Origin: Planctomycetota bacterium
GTDB taxonomy: Bacteria; Planctomycetota; Phycisphaerae; Phycisphaerales; Phycisphaeraceae
Direction: 5' to 3'
Length of the DNA: 64,000 nt
Assembly (NCBI GenBank): GCA_016350165.1
Contig: CP066225.1
Span: forward strand, 4,402,001 to 4,466,000
Positions 56,418 to 64,000 of the stretch are shown piece by piece. The notes beneath the pieces are model-generated. The model was not told the DNA's origin. It searched no databases and saw nothing but the letters and a program-made list of their open reading frames with translations. Position numbers and translations under genes: made by a program. Numbering within the stretch: the stretch's first letter is position 1; every line of letters starts with the position of its first letter.

Positions 56418-57742
56418 AGAAGCAAAAAAATAATTTAATACAGATTAGATTTTCTTCACAGTCCGTGAATCTATTCAATCCCTCAACTGGTTTCACGTCC
56501 AGTTATACGCTCGAAGATAACGCTGTATGGAATGAGCTCGCTATAAAAAAGGCTTTGACAGATCTACTTGAAAAAAGTCAGGCTAAAAACTGTAGTGCAA
56601 TATGCTTTATCCCTTGTTCATGGTGTTTTTATGAAACTCAAAACATACCTATTCGTGATAAGTATCAACTAAACAATGCGATTAAGCTACAAAGTCAAAA
56701 ATTCTTGCAACACATGCAAATTGATATGACTAAAGATTGTTTTATATGTCCGAAAGATAATGGACATGTTGTTTTACTCAGTGCTATTCAGCAGAGCAGA
56801 GCCCAAGCGGTACATGATGTATTGAAGATTCAAAATATCGTAATTCAAGCGATTACTCCTACCCTGCTTTATGCTCTGAATTCTATCCAAAGCAGAGATT
56901 TTCCGTCAGATGCATTGTTGCTGTTAGATGATCATGAAACCGAAATTTTAAGAAATCCACTGTCATCAAGGCAAACTATACAGCATGTTGTACTAGATGA
57001 TCTAATTGAATCTAATGATGATATTTTCAGTATCTTAGGAATTGAGAAACAAAATTTAGGTGAAGCAAATTATATAATAGATTGGATTAATTTAGACCAG
57101 AAAGGCTCACCGCACATTGAGAGTATTATTAGCCGATTAGAAGCCAGCGAACATATAACACTTCGAGAAATTACTTCGACTCATGGATTGTTAGATTCAA
57201 AATTGAATCACGAGCAATTTAGTATATGCAATTTTATCTCACCAAATCTAGATAACCTTCAAACTGCGAAGCCTGGCAATAAAAAACGTTCACTGCTTAT
57301 CGTAAGCACCATTTTAATATTATTAGCTTCACTATGTATCTGGCACATCTTGCAAAAACATCAAGATATTCAAGAGATCGAGTATAAATTGAATGCTTTG
57401 CAAACTAAGAAACAAAATGCTGAAGCAGTGATTGATAAAGTCGAGCAAGCTGAGCAATGGTACAGTAAAAAGGCAGAAACACTAGATTGTCTTCTTGTAC
57501 TAACCAACATTTCCAAAGCTCAGCCAAACATATGGCTATATAACTTAGAAAAAGATATTACAAATTCATTTGCAATTACTGGGGAAGCAAGATCTGAAGA
57601 GGAAGTGCTTCAATTAGTAGAAGGAATGAATCGTAATAGCAATATTGATAACGTGCGTATTGTCAATATTAACTTGAGTAATGATTCAAGACAGGTCAAA
57701 GCCAATTTCAATATACGTTTTAAATATCAGGAGAAGAACTAA
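56414..57742 (+). CDS. GspL/PilM-N-like inner-membrane assembly protein
   Basis: 442 aa. The N-terminal ~270 residues resemble the actin-like cytoplasmic domain of GspL/PilM (weakly conserved). One membrane segment (SLLIVSTILILLASLCIW, ~residues 290-310) is followed by a coiled coil and a PilN/GspL-type ferredoxin-like periplasmic domain (NLEKDITNSFAITGEARSEEEVLQLVEGMN). It links the ATPase to the inner-membrane complex. It overlaps the GspK-like gene by 4 bases and the next gene by 1. Confidence 0.82.
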   Translation: MKKQKNNLIQIRFSSQSVNLFNPSTGFTSSYTLEDNAVWNELAIKKALTDLLEKSQAKNCSAICFIPCSWCFYETQNIPIRDKYQLNNAIKLQSQKFLQHMQIDMTKDCFICPKDNGHVVLLSAIQQSRAQAVHDVLKIQNIVIQAITPTLLYALNSIQSRDFPSDALLLLDDHETEILRNPLSSRQTIQHVVLDDLIESNDDIFSILGIEKQNLGEANYIIDWINLDQKGSPHIESIISRLEASEHITLREITSTHGLLDSKLNHEQFSICNFISPNLDNLQTAKPGNKKRSLLIVSTILILLASLCIWHILQKHQDIQEIEYKLNALQTKKQNAEAVIDKVEQAEQWYSKKAETLDCLLVLTNISKAQPNIWLYNLEKDITNSFAITGEARSEEEVLQLVEGMNRNSNIDNVRIVNINLSNDSRQVKANFNIRFKYQEKN

Positions 57743-58275
57743 TGGCGATCTCTAAAAGAGAAAAACGTATATTGTATTTTGCTATTTTTGCAATCATTGC
57801 ATTACTCCTGAATAGTTTGATAATTAATCCATATCTTGAGTACGTAGATTACTTGGATATGCAAAAAGTTGAGAAACAGCAAGAGCTGGTAGATATCAAT
57901 AATCTCATAAAGAAACAAAAAAGATATCAAGCACAATACAACAACATGATCGATATTCATAAAGGGAAATTGAAATCTTCAGCGGAAAACGAAGCTATTA
58001 CAGAAATCAAAAATTATGTCAATCAAGCAGAGTTACGTTTGGTTGGTTTAAAGCCTGAGCATACGAGAACGTTAGATGAATTTCAGGAATTTATCATTAG
58101 CATACAAGCTGAAGGGGGCATTGATACAATTACCAAATTCATATATCAAATCGAAACTAGTCAGCTGCCATTTAAGATTAATAATTTAGAATTAATTACA
58201 GAAAAGAACAGTATTGGGCAAATAAAGTTGCAAAGTAAAATCTCAATTATCTATAAAGAAAATGAACAGATATAA
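57742..58275 (+). CDS. GspM/PilO-like protein
   Basis: 177 aa. An N-terminal membrane helix (ILYFAIFAIIALLLNSLII) is followed by a coiled coil and a small alpha/beta domain (FQEFIISIQAEGGIDTITKFIYQIETSQLPFKINNLELI), the PilO/GspM pattern. It partners the GspL-like protein in the inner-membrane platform. It starts within the stop codon of the preceding gene. Confidence 0.82.
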   Translation: MAISKREKRILYFAIFAIIALLLNSLIINPYLEYVDYLDMQKVEKQQELVDINNLIKKQKRYQAQYNNMIDIHKGKLKSSAENEAITEIKNYVNQAELRLVGLKPEHTRTLDEFQEFIISIQAEGGIDTITKFIYQIETSQLPFKINNLELITEKNSIGQIKLQSKISIIYKENEQI

Positions 58276-58295
58276 GCCACGAGAGTGTAATAGAT

Positions 58296-58838
58296 ATGAT
58301 CACTTTAATTCTAATCGCAGCCTTACTTGGCCAAGGACAAAACAAACCGGATTTGTCCAAAGAGATCACTATACGTAAGTATCAGACGGTCATTGACAAT
58401 AATGTTTTTGTGCCTAAGGAATATCGAAAACCAATTGTACTGGTAGGATCCACCAGGAAAACTAGTCCGGCTGTAGATGTAAGTGCATCGCCATACTTAT
58501 TGGTTATTGGTATAGCTTTGGATACTCAGCAATCACAAATGATGATAAAGAATATTAAGAACAATGAAGTACAGCGTATAAAAATAGGTGAATCAGTAAA
58601 TGGTGCACTTCTTGAGTCATTGAATATCAACAGTGCAACACTTCGGTATAAAGAGCAGCAAAGAATCGTTGGCATTGGTCAAACGATTAACTTTGATGAA
58701 ACATTTTTAACTGAAGGTGTTCAGCAAATATATAAGCCAAAAGCGGTCGAACAGACTAATCAAAATAATACACAAAACGATATAAAACAATCACTCTTAG
58801 AGCGATTGAAACAACGTCGTCAGCAACAGGTAAAGTAG
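58296..58838 (+). CDS. GspC/PilP-like periplasmic linker protein
   Basis: 180 aa. A short hydrophobic N-terminus is followed by NNVFVP and a homology-region-like beta domain (YLLVIGIALDTQQSQMMIKNIKNNEVQRIKIGESVNG and ATLRYKEQQRIVGIGQTI), then a Gln/Arg-rich tail. This matches the GspC HR/PilP domain that contacts the secretin. It has no PDZ domain. It lies 20 bases after the GspM-like gene and 2 before the secretin gene. Confidence 0.78.
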   Translation: MITLILIAALLGQGQNKPDLSKEITIRKYQTVIDNNVFVPKEYRKPIVLVGSTRKTSPAVDVSASPYLLVIGIALDTQQSQMMIKNIKNNEVQRIKIGESVNGALLESLNINSATLRYKEQQRIVGIGQTINFDETFLTEGVQQIYKPKAVEQTNQNNTQNDIKQSLLERLKQRRQQQVK

Positions 58839-58840
58839 AA

Positions 58841-60934
58841 ATGGTTATGTACTCAGCTATCCGACAATATTTAGAAAAAACGTATTTGGTCATTGCATGT
58901 GCTTTGGTTTTGTGTTGTTGCAGTACATCAATTCTAGCTAATATCAACGATACCAATCTCGCAAATTCTAAAGAAGTAATCGTAGAGACAAATAATGAGG
59001 TTGAAGTGCTCATAAATTTTGAGCAAATGCCGATTGCGACAGTATTGGATTATCTATCTGAGAAGGCAGGGTACATCATTGTGAAAGAGGCGGATGTGAC
59101 AGGCAATATCTCCATTGTCTCAAAGCAACCGATTTCAAAATCGGAGCTCATTCCGCTTTTAAACACAGTGTTGAAGCAACATAATCTTGCTGCAATTCTC
59201 AATGATCGGATTTTGACGATTGTCTCGCTCAGTGATGCTAAAACACATAATATTCCAGTCAACTACGGTTCAGATCCGGATGAAATCTCATCGGCTGGGC
59301 ACATTATCACACAAGTGATACCAATCAGTAATATTGAAGCTGAGAAGTTAATTGAAGATATTTCGCCTTTGATACAGGAGTATGCACAGATTACTGCGAA
59401 TGAAAACAGTAATTCAATCATACTTACGGATTCTTCTGATAATGTGAAGCGCATTGCACAGATCATTCAAGCGTTAGATAGACATGTTTCCAGTATTGTA
59501 GATGTGCGCGTGTTCCCACTTGATTATGCGGATGCTGATTCAACAGCGAAGCTGATTAATGAGATATTTGAAGAAGATCAAAAATCATCACAGCAACAAA
59601 GCAATCCCTTCTCGAGATTTATGATGGCACGAGGACGTGGTGGTCCTAGCGGTGATTCGCGTCAGGGTAGCCAGAGTACAGGGTCGACACCTTCTCGAGC
59701 TGTTAAAGCTGCTTCTGATGATCGTACAAATACTGTTGTTGTAAGTGGGCCAACTGAATCGCTAGAAACAATCGCGATGCTGATTGAAGATTTAGATGCA
59801 AATCCCGCTGCGACACAATCTGTATTTATCTATGAACTGAAAAATGCAGATGCTGAGACGTTGGAAGAGTCATTGAATAAACTGTTTGCAGATGTTGAAA
59901 CGTCTGCGGTGAGAACTTCAGCGAATCAACGTACAAATGGACGTCGTACACAGCCGCAAGCACGTACAACAAGCTCATCTAGTAGCTCGAATAGTAGTTC
60001 AGATTTGGCTGGTGAGGTAACAATTGTTGCGAATATTGAAAGTAATTCTCTGATGGTTCTAACATCGAGCAATAACTTTGAGCGTGTGAAAGCAATTATT
60101 GAAGAGCTTGATAAACCGGTGCAGCAGGTATTGATTAAGGTACTAATTGCTGAGGTGACGCATGATGATGCGTTGAACTTGGGCATGGAATTCTCATCAT
60201 TCAATCTGCGAGGTGAAAATGGTTGGAATGTGGGTACTGATTTCGGTTTAGCTGAAATGACGGATGGATTGTCGTTCTCGTTGTTGGAATCCAATCTTGA
60301 TGTGACGATTAATGCTTTGGAGGAGGATGGGAAGTTAGATGTGCTGTCGCGGCCTTACATTTTGACTTCGGATAACCAGACAGCACAGATTACGGTTGGT
60401 GAAGAGATTCCATTTATCCGTGATTCCAGAATAACGGATACAGGTCAGACGATTAATACTGTTACTTATGAAGATGTGGGTATTATTCTGGAAGTGACGC
60501 CGCAGGTGAATCCTGATGGATTGGTTGTGATGCAGGTTTTACCAGAAATTTCAGTGCAATCAGAAGATTCAATTGAAATTACGGATGGTGTGAACGCACC
60601 GAAGATTTCAAAGCGATCAGCGGAAACCCGTGTTGCGATTCATGATGGCCAAACGATCGTGATTGGTGGTCTGGTACAGGATCGTGTGACGGAACGTATT
60701 TCAAAGGTGCCGCTGTTGGGTGATATTCCGCTGGTCGGTGAGCTGTTTAAGGCACGTAAGAATGAGAAGGTGAAGACTGAGCTGTTGATCTTCTTGACGC
60801 CTCATGTCGCAAGTGAGCCACGTGAATTGGATGAGATCAATGAGATTGAACTCAAGGGGTTCCAGTTGCCTTCACGGGCATCTAATCCTGAGATTTATGA
60901 TGAGCATTTCAGCAACATGAATATTGATCCATGA
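58841..60934 (+). CDS. gspD: Type II secretion secretin GspD
   Basis: 697 aa with an N-terminal signal region containing cysteines (ALVLCCCSTSILA), possibly a lipobox. N0 (~residues 45-125: VLINFEQMPIATVLDYLSEKAGY) and N1-N3 domains follow, with ITANENSNSIILTDSSDNV, DDRTNTVVVSGPTESL and IVANIESNSLMVLTS repeats, and low-complexity Ser/Gly/Gln inserts in between. The beta-barrel secretin domain (~460-680) ends with VPLLGDIPLVGELFK and TELLIFLTPHV. It forms the outer-membrane gate. It is the last gene of the operon and a strong terminator follows. Confidence 0.96.
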   Translation: MVMYSAIRQYLEKTYLVIACALVLCCCSTSILANINDTNLANSKEVIVETNNEVEVLINFEQMPIATVLDYLSEKAGYIIVKEADVTGNISIVSKQPISKSELIPLLNTVLKQHNLAAILNDRILTIVSLSDAKTHNIPVNYGSDPDEISSAGHIITQVIPISNIEAEKLIEDISPLIQEYAQITANENSNSIILTDSSDNVKRIAQIIQALDRHVSSIVDVRVFPLDYADADSTAKLINEIFEEDQKSSQQQSNPFSRFMMARGRGGPSGDSRQGSQSTGSTPSRAVKAASDDRTNTVVVSGPTESLETIAMLIEDLDANPAATQSVFIYELKNADAETLEESLNKLFADVETSAVRTSANQRTNGRRTQPQARTTSSSSSSNSSSDLAGEVTIVANIESNSLMVLTSSNNFERVKAIIEELDKPVQQVLIKVLIAEVTHDDALNLGMEFSSFNLRGENGWNVGTDFGLAEMTDGLSFSLLESNLDVTINALEEDGKLDVLSRPYILTSDNQTAQITVGEEIPFIRDSRITDTGQTINTVTYEDVGIILEVTPQVNPDGLVVMQVLPEISVQSEDSIEITDGVNAPKISKRSAETRVAIHDGQTIVIGGLVQDRVTERISKVPLLGDIPLVGELFKARKNEKVKTELLIFLTPHVASEPRELDEINEIELKGFQLPSRASNPEIYDEHFSNMNIDP

Positions 60935-60962
60935 GTAAACTGATGAATGCATAGTGGAGATG

Positions 60963-60992
60963 AGAGATGCTTGAGAGAGCATCTCTTTTTTA
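60963..60992 (+). terminator. Intrinsic terminator of the type II secretion operon
   Basis: A 9-bp perfect stem AGAGATGCT / AGCATCTCT (60963-60986) with a 6-base loop is followed by six T. It lies 29 bases past the secretin stop codon. Confidence 0.93.
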
Positions 60993-61640
60993 TGTGAAAG
61001 TGCGCACGAATTTTTTGATTTGCTTGATTTTAATATGTGTGATTAGAGGTTTAAAAATTAGTAATTGGAATGAAGAATTGCTGAAAGTCGTTGGAATCGT
61101 TTGGATTTGAATGAAAAGTGAATGGTTTTGGATAGAAACGAGGTGTTTGTTTCGGTTTTGTGCGCGCGAAATGTTTAATTTGATGATTTACCCTATATCA
61201 AAAATGCACGAAAACTGTTGGAAAATGAAAGGAATGGTTAGTTTTGCTTAGAGTTTGGTCAGAAAACGATAAGAAATGAGCAGTGATTTTAGGTCGAAAT
61301 CGGATTTTTGTGCGCATGAAAAAAGTTTTGTTACATGTACTGATGTGTCTTGATGGTTGTGTGCTCGAAGATTGTTCTGTTGGTCAGATGTATGTGAGGA
61401 TGTTTTTAGTGATGAAGGAAAAATTGAGTATTTGAGGGTTTGTGTGGTGTGTTGTGTAGATTTTTTATGTTTTTTGAAAGAATTTATGTGGCTGAAAATG
61501 ATGGTGTAGGGGTTCATATTGACATGCTGATTTGTGAGATATAAGTGAGATGGCTGTATTTTTGCGAGAGGTGGGGTGCATTAATGTGTTAGGTTTAGAA
61601 TCAAATGTCGCAAATAATATATTGATATTGTAGCTTACGT
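60993..61640. repeat. Gene-free interval with dispersed TGCGC elements
   Basis: No credible coding sequence is seen. Copies of the element found at 25.6-25.9 kb recur: TGCGCACGAATTT at 61001, TGCGCGCGAAATG at 61161, TGCGCATGAAAA at 61311, and a shorter TGCACGAAAA near 61205. Spacing of the main copies is about 150-160 bases. The DNA between is T/G-rich on the plus strand. Confidence 0.45.
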
Positions 61641-61644
61641 AACT

Positions 61645-61673
61645 TTGTACACAGTTTGTTTTATTAATAGAGT
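61645..61673 (+). promoter_or_regulatory. Promoter candidate before the structured leader and trb genes
   Basis: TTGTAC (61645-61650), a 17-bp spacer and TAGAGT (61668-61673) form a moderate sigma70 pattern. The expected start at ~61680 coincides with the first base of the hairpin-rich segment. Confidence 0.4.
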
Positions 61674-61679
61674 GCTTTG

Positions 61680-61999
61680 GGGTTGAGCATGTAAAAAGAA
61701 CTCGTTTTCGTTGACCCTACAGAACATAGGGAATACGATCGGTGAGAGGGGATGATGAAATAAATCAGAAACGAATGATTTGTTTCGCTGGTTGAGGTCG
61801 ACGACTCAAGCTTGTTGCTAAGAGAAAAGAGAGTAGCGAGCACAGGCCAAAAGGTATGCATGGAAAAGACTGAAAAGTTGAACGCATACTGATGAACAAC
61901 GTCATTGAAAATTAAGATAACCGTGAGCGTGTTAGAAAGCCTAGTGAATTCGCCGTGAGGAAGTGGTAATTCTTATTGGGATAACGCGAATTAGGATGA
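61680..61999 (+). ncRNA. Probable structured RNA or long structured leader of the trb operon
   Basis: About 320 bases without a gene fold as successive hairpins joined by purine-rich linkers: GGGTTGA / TTGACCC (~61681-61717), CCCTA / TAGGG (~61715-61731), GAAAC / GTTTC (~61768-61787), TTGAG / CTCAA (~61792-61809), TTGCTA / TAGCGA (~61814-61839), GTATGC / GCATAC (~61854-61889), AATTCGC / GCGAATT (~61947-61992). I could not match it to tmRNA, RNase P, SRP, 6S or a known riboswitch. It ends ~8 bases before the trbB-like ATG. Confidence 0.45.
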
Positions 62000-62006
62000 A
62001 CAGCTC

Positions 62007-63047
62007 ATGTCGTTAGATACAGGCAGTACAACTGAGGTGCGCATTCAGCGCAGCTTGGAAAACAGCTTAGGCCCGATTTTGGGACAAGCACTGCAAGAAA
62101 AAAATGTGGTTGAAATCTACCGCAGTTCCAACGGATCAATCTGGATCGAAAGATTGGGTTGCAATCCAGAATGTGTTGGCAACATGGCGGATCAGGATGC
62201 AGCGAGTGTGGTTTCACTGGTAGCGTCTGTGATGGGAAGAGGCGTACATGCTGATTCTCCTTCGATTTCAGGAACACTGCCTGGTTCGGGTGACCGATTC
62301 CAAGGATTGATGCCTCCGGTTACTTCATCTCCAGTATTTGTAATCCGTAAAAGAGCGCATGTTGTATTTACACTTGACGATTATGTCGAGAGTGGCACGT
62401 TGGATGAGGTATGGGGCGCGTATCTCAAGAGTGCAGTGCGTGAGAGAAAGAACATTTTGGTTGTTGGTGGTACGGGTTCGGGTAAAACGACTTTAGTAAA
62501 TGCACTTCTAAGAGAGCTGGCGAATGACTCTTGCCGTGTGGTTTTGTTGGAAGACACGCGTGAGCTTCAATGCCCGGCTGAGGATACAGAATCATTACTT
62601 ACGAAGGAAAGTGAGCCACGCGTTTCGATGCAACAGTTGGTGCGTATTACATTGCGCATGCGACCTGATCGAATCGTGATGGGTGAAGTGCGCGGTCCTG
62701 AGGCGCTTGATTTATTAAAAGCGTTTAATACAGGGCATCCAGGTGGTATATCAACACTGCATGCGAACTCTGCGACAGATGCTATTCATCGAATAGAGGA
62801 TTTAGTGGGTGAAGCATTAGCAGGCGAGGGCGGTGTTGGTCAGGTGCCAAAACGAGCTATTGGATCGGCGATTGATTTGGTTGCGTTTATTGAACGTGAT
62901 CGATCCTCGCCATCAGGAAGGCGGGTTAAGGAACTCGTCGAGGTGTGCGGTTGGACAGAGCAAGACGGTTATGACTTGCAGTCCTGCGTGACCGAAGAAA
63001 TGTTTAACCAAGAAATGTGTGAGGTGCAATATGAGCCCCAGACTTAA
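62007..63047 (+). CDS. trbB: Conjugal transfer ATPase, TrbB/VirB11 type
   Basis: 346 aa secretion ATPase. The N-terminal domain has SLENSLGPILGQALQEKNVVEIYRSSNGSIW, followed by RFQGLMPPVTSSPVFVIRKRA. The catalytic core contains Walker A GGTGSGKTT (~residue 155), LLEDTRELQCPA, Walker B RPDRIVMGEVRGPEAL and the His box GGISTLHANSA. The pattern is TrbB rather than GspE: there is no zinc tetracysteine and the next genes are TrbC-, TrbD- and TrbE-like. It powers type IV secretion/conjugative pilus assembly at the inner membrane. It overlaps the next gene by 17 bases. Confidence 0.92.
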   Translation: MSLDTGSTTEVRIQRSLENSLGPILGQALQEKNVVEIYRSSNGSIWIERLGCNPECVGNMADQDAASVVSLVASVMGRGVHADSPSISGTLPGSGDRFQGLMPPVTSSPVFVIRKRAHVVFTLDDYVESGTLDEVWGAYLKSAVRERKNILVVGGTGSGKTTLVNALLRELANDSCRVVLLEDTRELQCPAEDTESLLTKESEPRVSMQQLVRITLRMRPDRIVMGEVRGPEALDLLKAFNTGHPGGISTLHANSATDAIHRIEDLVGEALAGEGGVGQVPKRAIGSAIDLVAFIERDRSSPSGRRVKELVEVCGWTEQDGYDLQSCVTEEMFNQEMCEVQYEPQT

Positions 63048-63513
63048 AAAGATTTTGTGTGTGTTGGGTGTGTTTGGCTTTATGTTTGTGATTTGTCAGC
63101 CTGCTTTGGCTGGTAACAGCACGGGTATGCCATGGGAAGACAATATGGAAACGATCCAGAACTTCTTTACTGGGCCGTTTGCTAAGGTTGCAGGTGTGAT
63201 CGCGATAGTTGTGTTGGGCGTTTCTTTTGCTATGGCAGAAGGAAGTGGCGGCACGCGTCGTTTAATTGGTGTATTTTTTGGTCTTGCAATTGCATTTTCA
63301 GCAGTTAGCTGGGGCTTGGATTTCTTAGGATTCAAGGATTCAGGTTTGGCTGATGTTGATCAGGATCAGAAGACGGAATTGAATGCACAAGTCGATCAGC
63401 AAGGTGATCAGACTAAGGATCAAGTGAAGGAACAGCCTAAGCTTGAAGTTAGTAAAGAAAAGCCTGCATATATGGATCGTGTACTGCATCGATCAAACAG
63501 CGTTAAGAAATGA
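63031..63513 (+). CDS. trbC: TrbC/VirB2-like conjugative pilin
   Basis: 160 aa from the ATG at 63031, preceded by GAGGTG five bases upstream; a GTG four codons earlier is unlikely. A signal peptide (LKKILCVLGVFGFMFVICQPALAG) is followed by MPWEDNMETIQNFFTGPFAKVAGVIAIVVLGVSFAMAEG, the two-helix TrbC/VirB2 core with a second membrane helix RLIGVFFGLAIAFSAVSW. The last ~50 residues form an unusual hydrophilic Gln/Asp/Lys-rich tail (DQDQKTELNAQVDQQGDQ) longer than in standard TrbC. It would form the conjugative pilus subunit. Confidence 0.85.
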   Translation: MSPRLKKILCVLGVFGFMFVICQPALAGNSTGMPWEDNMETIQNFFTGPFAKVAGVIAIVVLGVSFAMAEGSGGTRRLIGVFFGLAIAFSAVSWGLDFLGFKDSGLADVDQDQKTELNAQVDQQGDQTKDQVKEQPKLEVSKEKPAYMDRVLHRSNSVKK

Positions 63514-63788
63514 GTTTGGTCATGGAAAATGATGTACCTGAAAAATATTACGCACCCGTTCATCAATCGTTGATACAGCCGGTGATGATTGCTGGCGTTC
63601 CCAGACAGTTTGCGTTCATAAACTGGACGACGGCGTTGGCAGTTTCATTTGGAATGCACATGCCTTGGATTGGCTTACCGCTTGGATTGGTATTGCACAT
63701 TGTCGTTGCACGTATCACGAAGAACGATGTTGATTGGATGAATATATTGATGCGATATTTGCGTCAGCCAACACGTTTGGAAACGTGA
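63510..63788 (+). CDS. trbD: TrbD/VirB3-like conjugal transfer protein
   Basis: 92 aa. Motifs APVHQSLIQPVMIAGVPRQFAFINWTTALAV and MPWIGLPLGLVLHIVVARITKNDVDWMNILMRYL match TrbD/VirB3, a small inner-membrane protein with one or two membrane helices. It overlaps trbC by 4 bases and the possible GTG start of trbE by 4 bases, as expected in this operon. Confidence 0.88.
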   Translation: MSLVMENDVPEKYYAPVHQSLIQPVMIAGVPRQFAFINWTTALAVSFGMHMPWIGLPLGLVLHIVVARITKNDVDWMNILMRYLRQPTRLET

Positions 63789-63808
63789 ATAAAGAAGCGG
63801 AGCAGATA

Positions 63809-64000
63809 ATGTTTGACCTGCGTCCATATCAGAAAAAGCAGAAGATTCTAGCAGATTGGATTCCGTGGGGTGTGATGCTAGATGAGCAAACGATCGTGAA
63901 TAAAGATGGCAGTTATATGACGGTCATCGAGTTCAAGGGGCCGGATGGCGGAAGTGAGACAGCGAGTATGCTGACAAATTTCCGTGAACAATTCAACAAT
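63809..64000 (+). CDS. trbE: TrbE/VirB4-like ATPase, N-terminal part (3' end outside window)
   Basis: The first 64 residues are visible from the ATG at 63809, six bases after GGAG; a GTG at 63785 that overlaps the trbD stop is an alternative. FDLRPYQKKQKILADWIPWGVMLDEQTIVNKDGSYMTVIEFKGPD is the characteristic TrbE/VirB4 opening. Members are large ATPases that energise type IV secretion. The Walker motifs lie beyond the window. Confidence 0.88.
   Translation, partial: MFDLRPYQKKQKILADWIPWGVMLDEQTIVNKDGSYMTVIEFKGPDGGSETASMLTNFREQFNN

Noticed and set aside
61248-61861. Minus-strand frames of 89 and 65 codons in the gene-free region
   Set aside because: No ribosome-binding site or recognisable pattern; the first overlaps the TGCGC elements and the second overlaps the structured-RNA candidate.

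Overview
The window looks like chromosomal DNA of a marine member of the Planctomycetota, probably class Phycisphaerae. This rests on a four-gene cluster of planctomycete-type secreted proteins (DUF1549/DUF1553, DUF1501, pre-peptidase C-terminal domains), several S1 sulfatases beside fucosidases, and a short H-x9-DG type prepilin-like protein. No rRNA, tRNA, CRISPR array or insertion sequence was recognised. The species assignment is inference only.

Region by region: (1) 1-5780: the 3' end of a GH30 glycosidase, then an L-arabinose catabolic operon araB-araD-araA on the minus strand, divergent from a XylR-like AraC-family regulator. (2) 5863-12462: a DUF1549/DUF1553 - DUF1501 (Tat-exported) - PPC-domain - double RidA-like operon. 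(3) 12597-23350: a GH1 beta-glucosidase, two LacI-family regulators, a GH95 fucosidase and a GH2 beta-galactosidase. (4) 23351-49000: a sodium:solute symporter, an RDD-Tiki/ChaN fusion, a secreted right-handed beta-helix protein, a prepilin-like protein, two very large paralogous secreted proteins each followed by a sulfatase, two further sulfatases without signal peptides, and two GH29 fucosidases. Regions 3 and 4 together read as a locus for a sulfated, fucose- and galactose-containing polysaccharide of the fucoidan/galactofucan kind. (5) 49361-60934: a complete-looking type II secretion operon (E-F-G-H-I-J-K-L-M-C-D order). (6) 60935-64000: about 1 kb without genes, containing a likely structured RNA, then the start of a Trb/VirB-type conjugation operon (trbB, trbC, trbD, start of trbE).

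The most notable signal is a 14-bp inverted repeat, TCGGAG-NN-CTCCGA, which recurs at least six times and only in the polysaccharide region. At three sites it sits two or three bases downstream of a well-formed sigma70 -10 box with a 17-bp spacer (GH2, symporter, beta-helix gene). A fourth lies downstream of a probable sulfatase promoter. A fifth lies inside the first codons of the prepilin-like gene. A weaker sixth precedes the last sulfatase. This defines a probable LacI-type regulon joining transport, depolymerisation, desulfation and a pilin-like protein.

Within that locus, the two giant paralogues (1209 and 1180 aa) share a strictly conserved core around GESDASYLN, a glutamine-amidotransferase-like middle segment and a duplicated C-terminal unit. 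I could not place them in a known glycosidase or lyase family. The plus strand also switches sharply from C-rich to G-rich inside the symporter gene near 24.48 kb, regardless of gene direction, which suggests a rearrangement or replication-related boundary.
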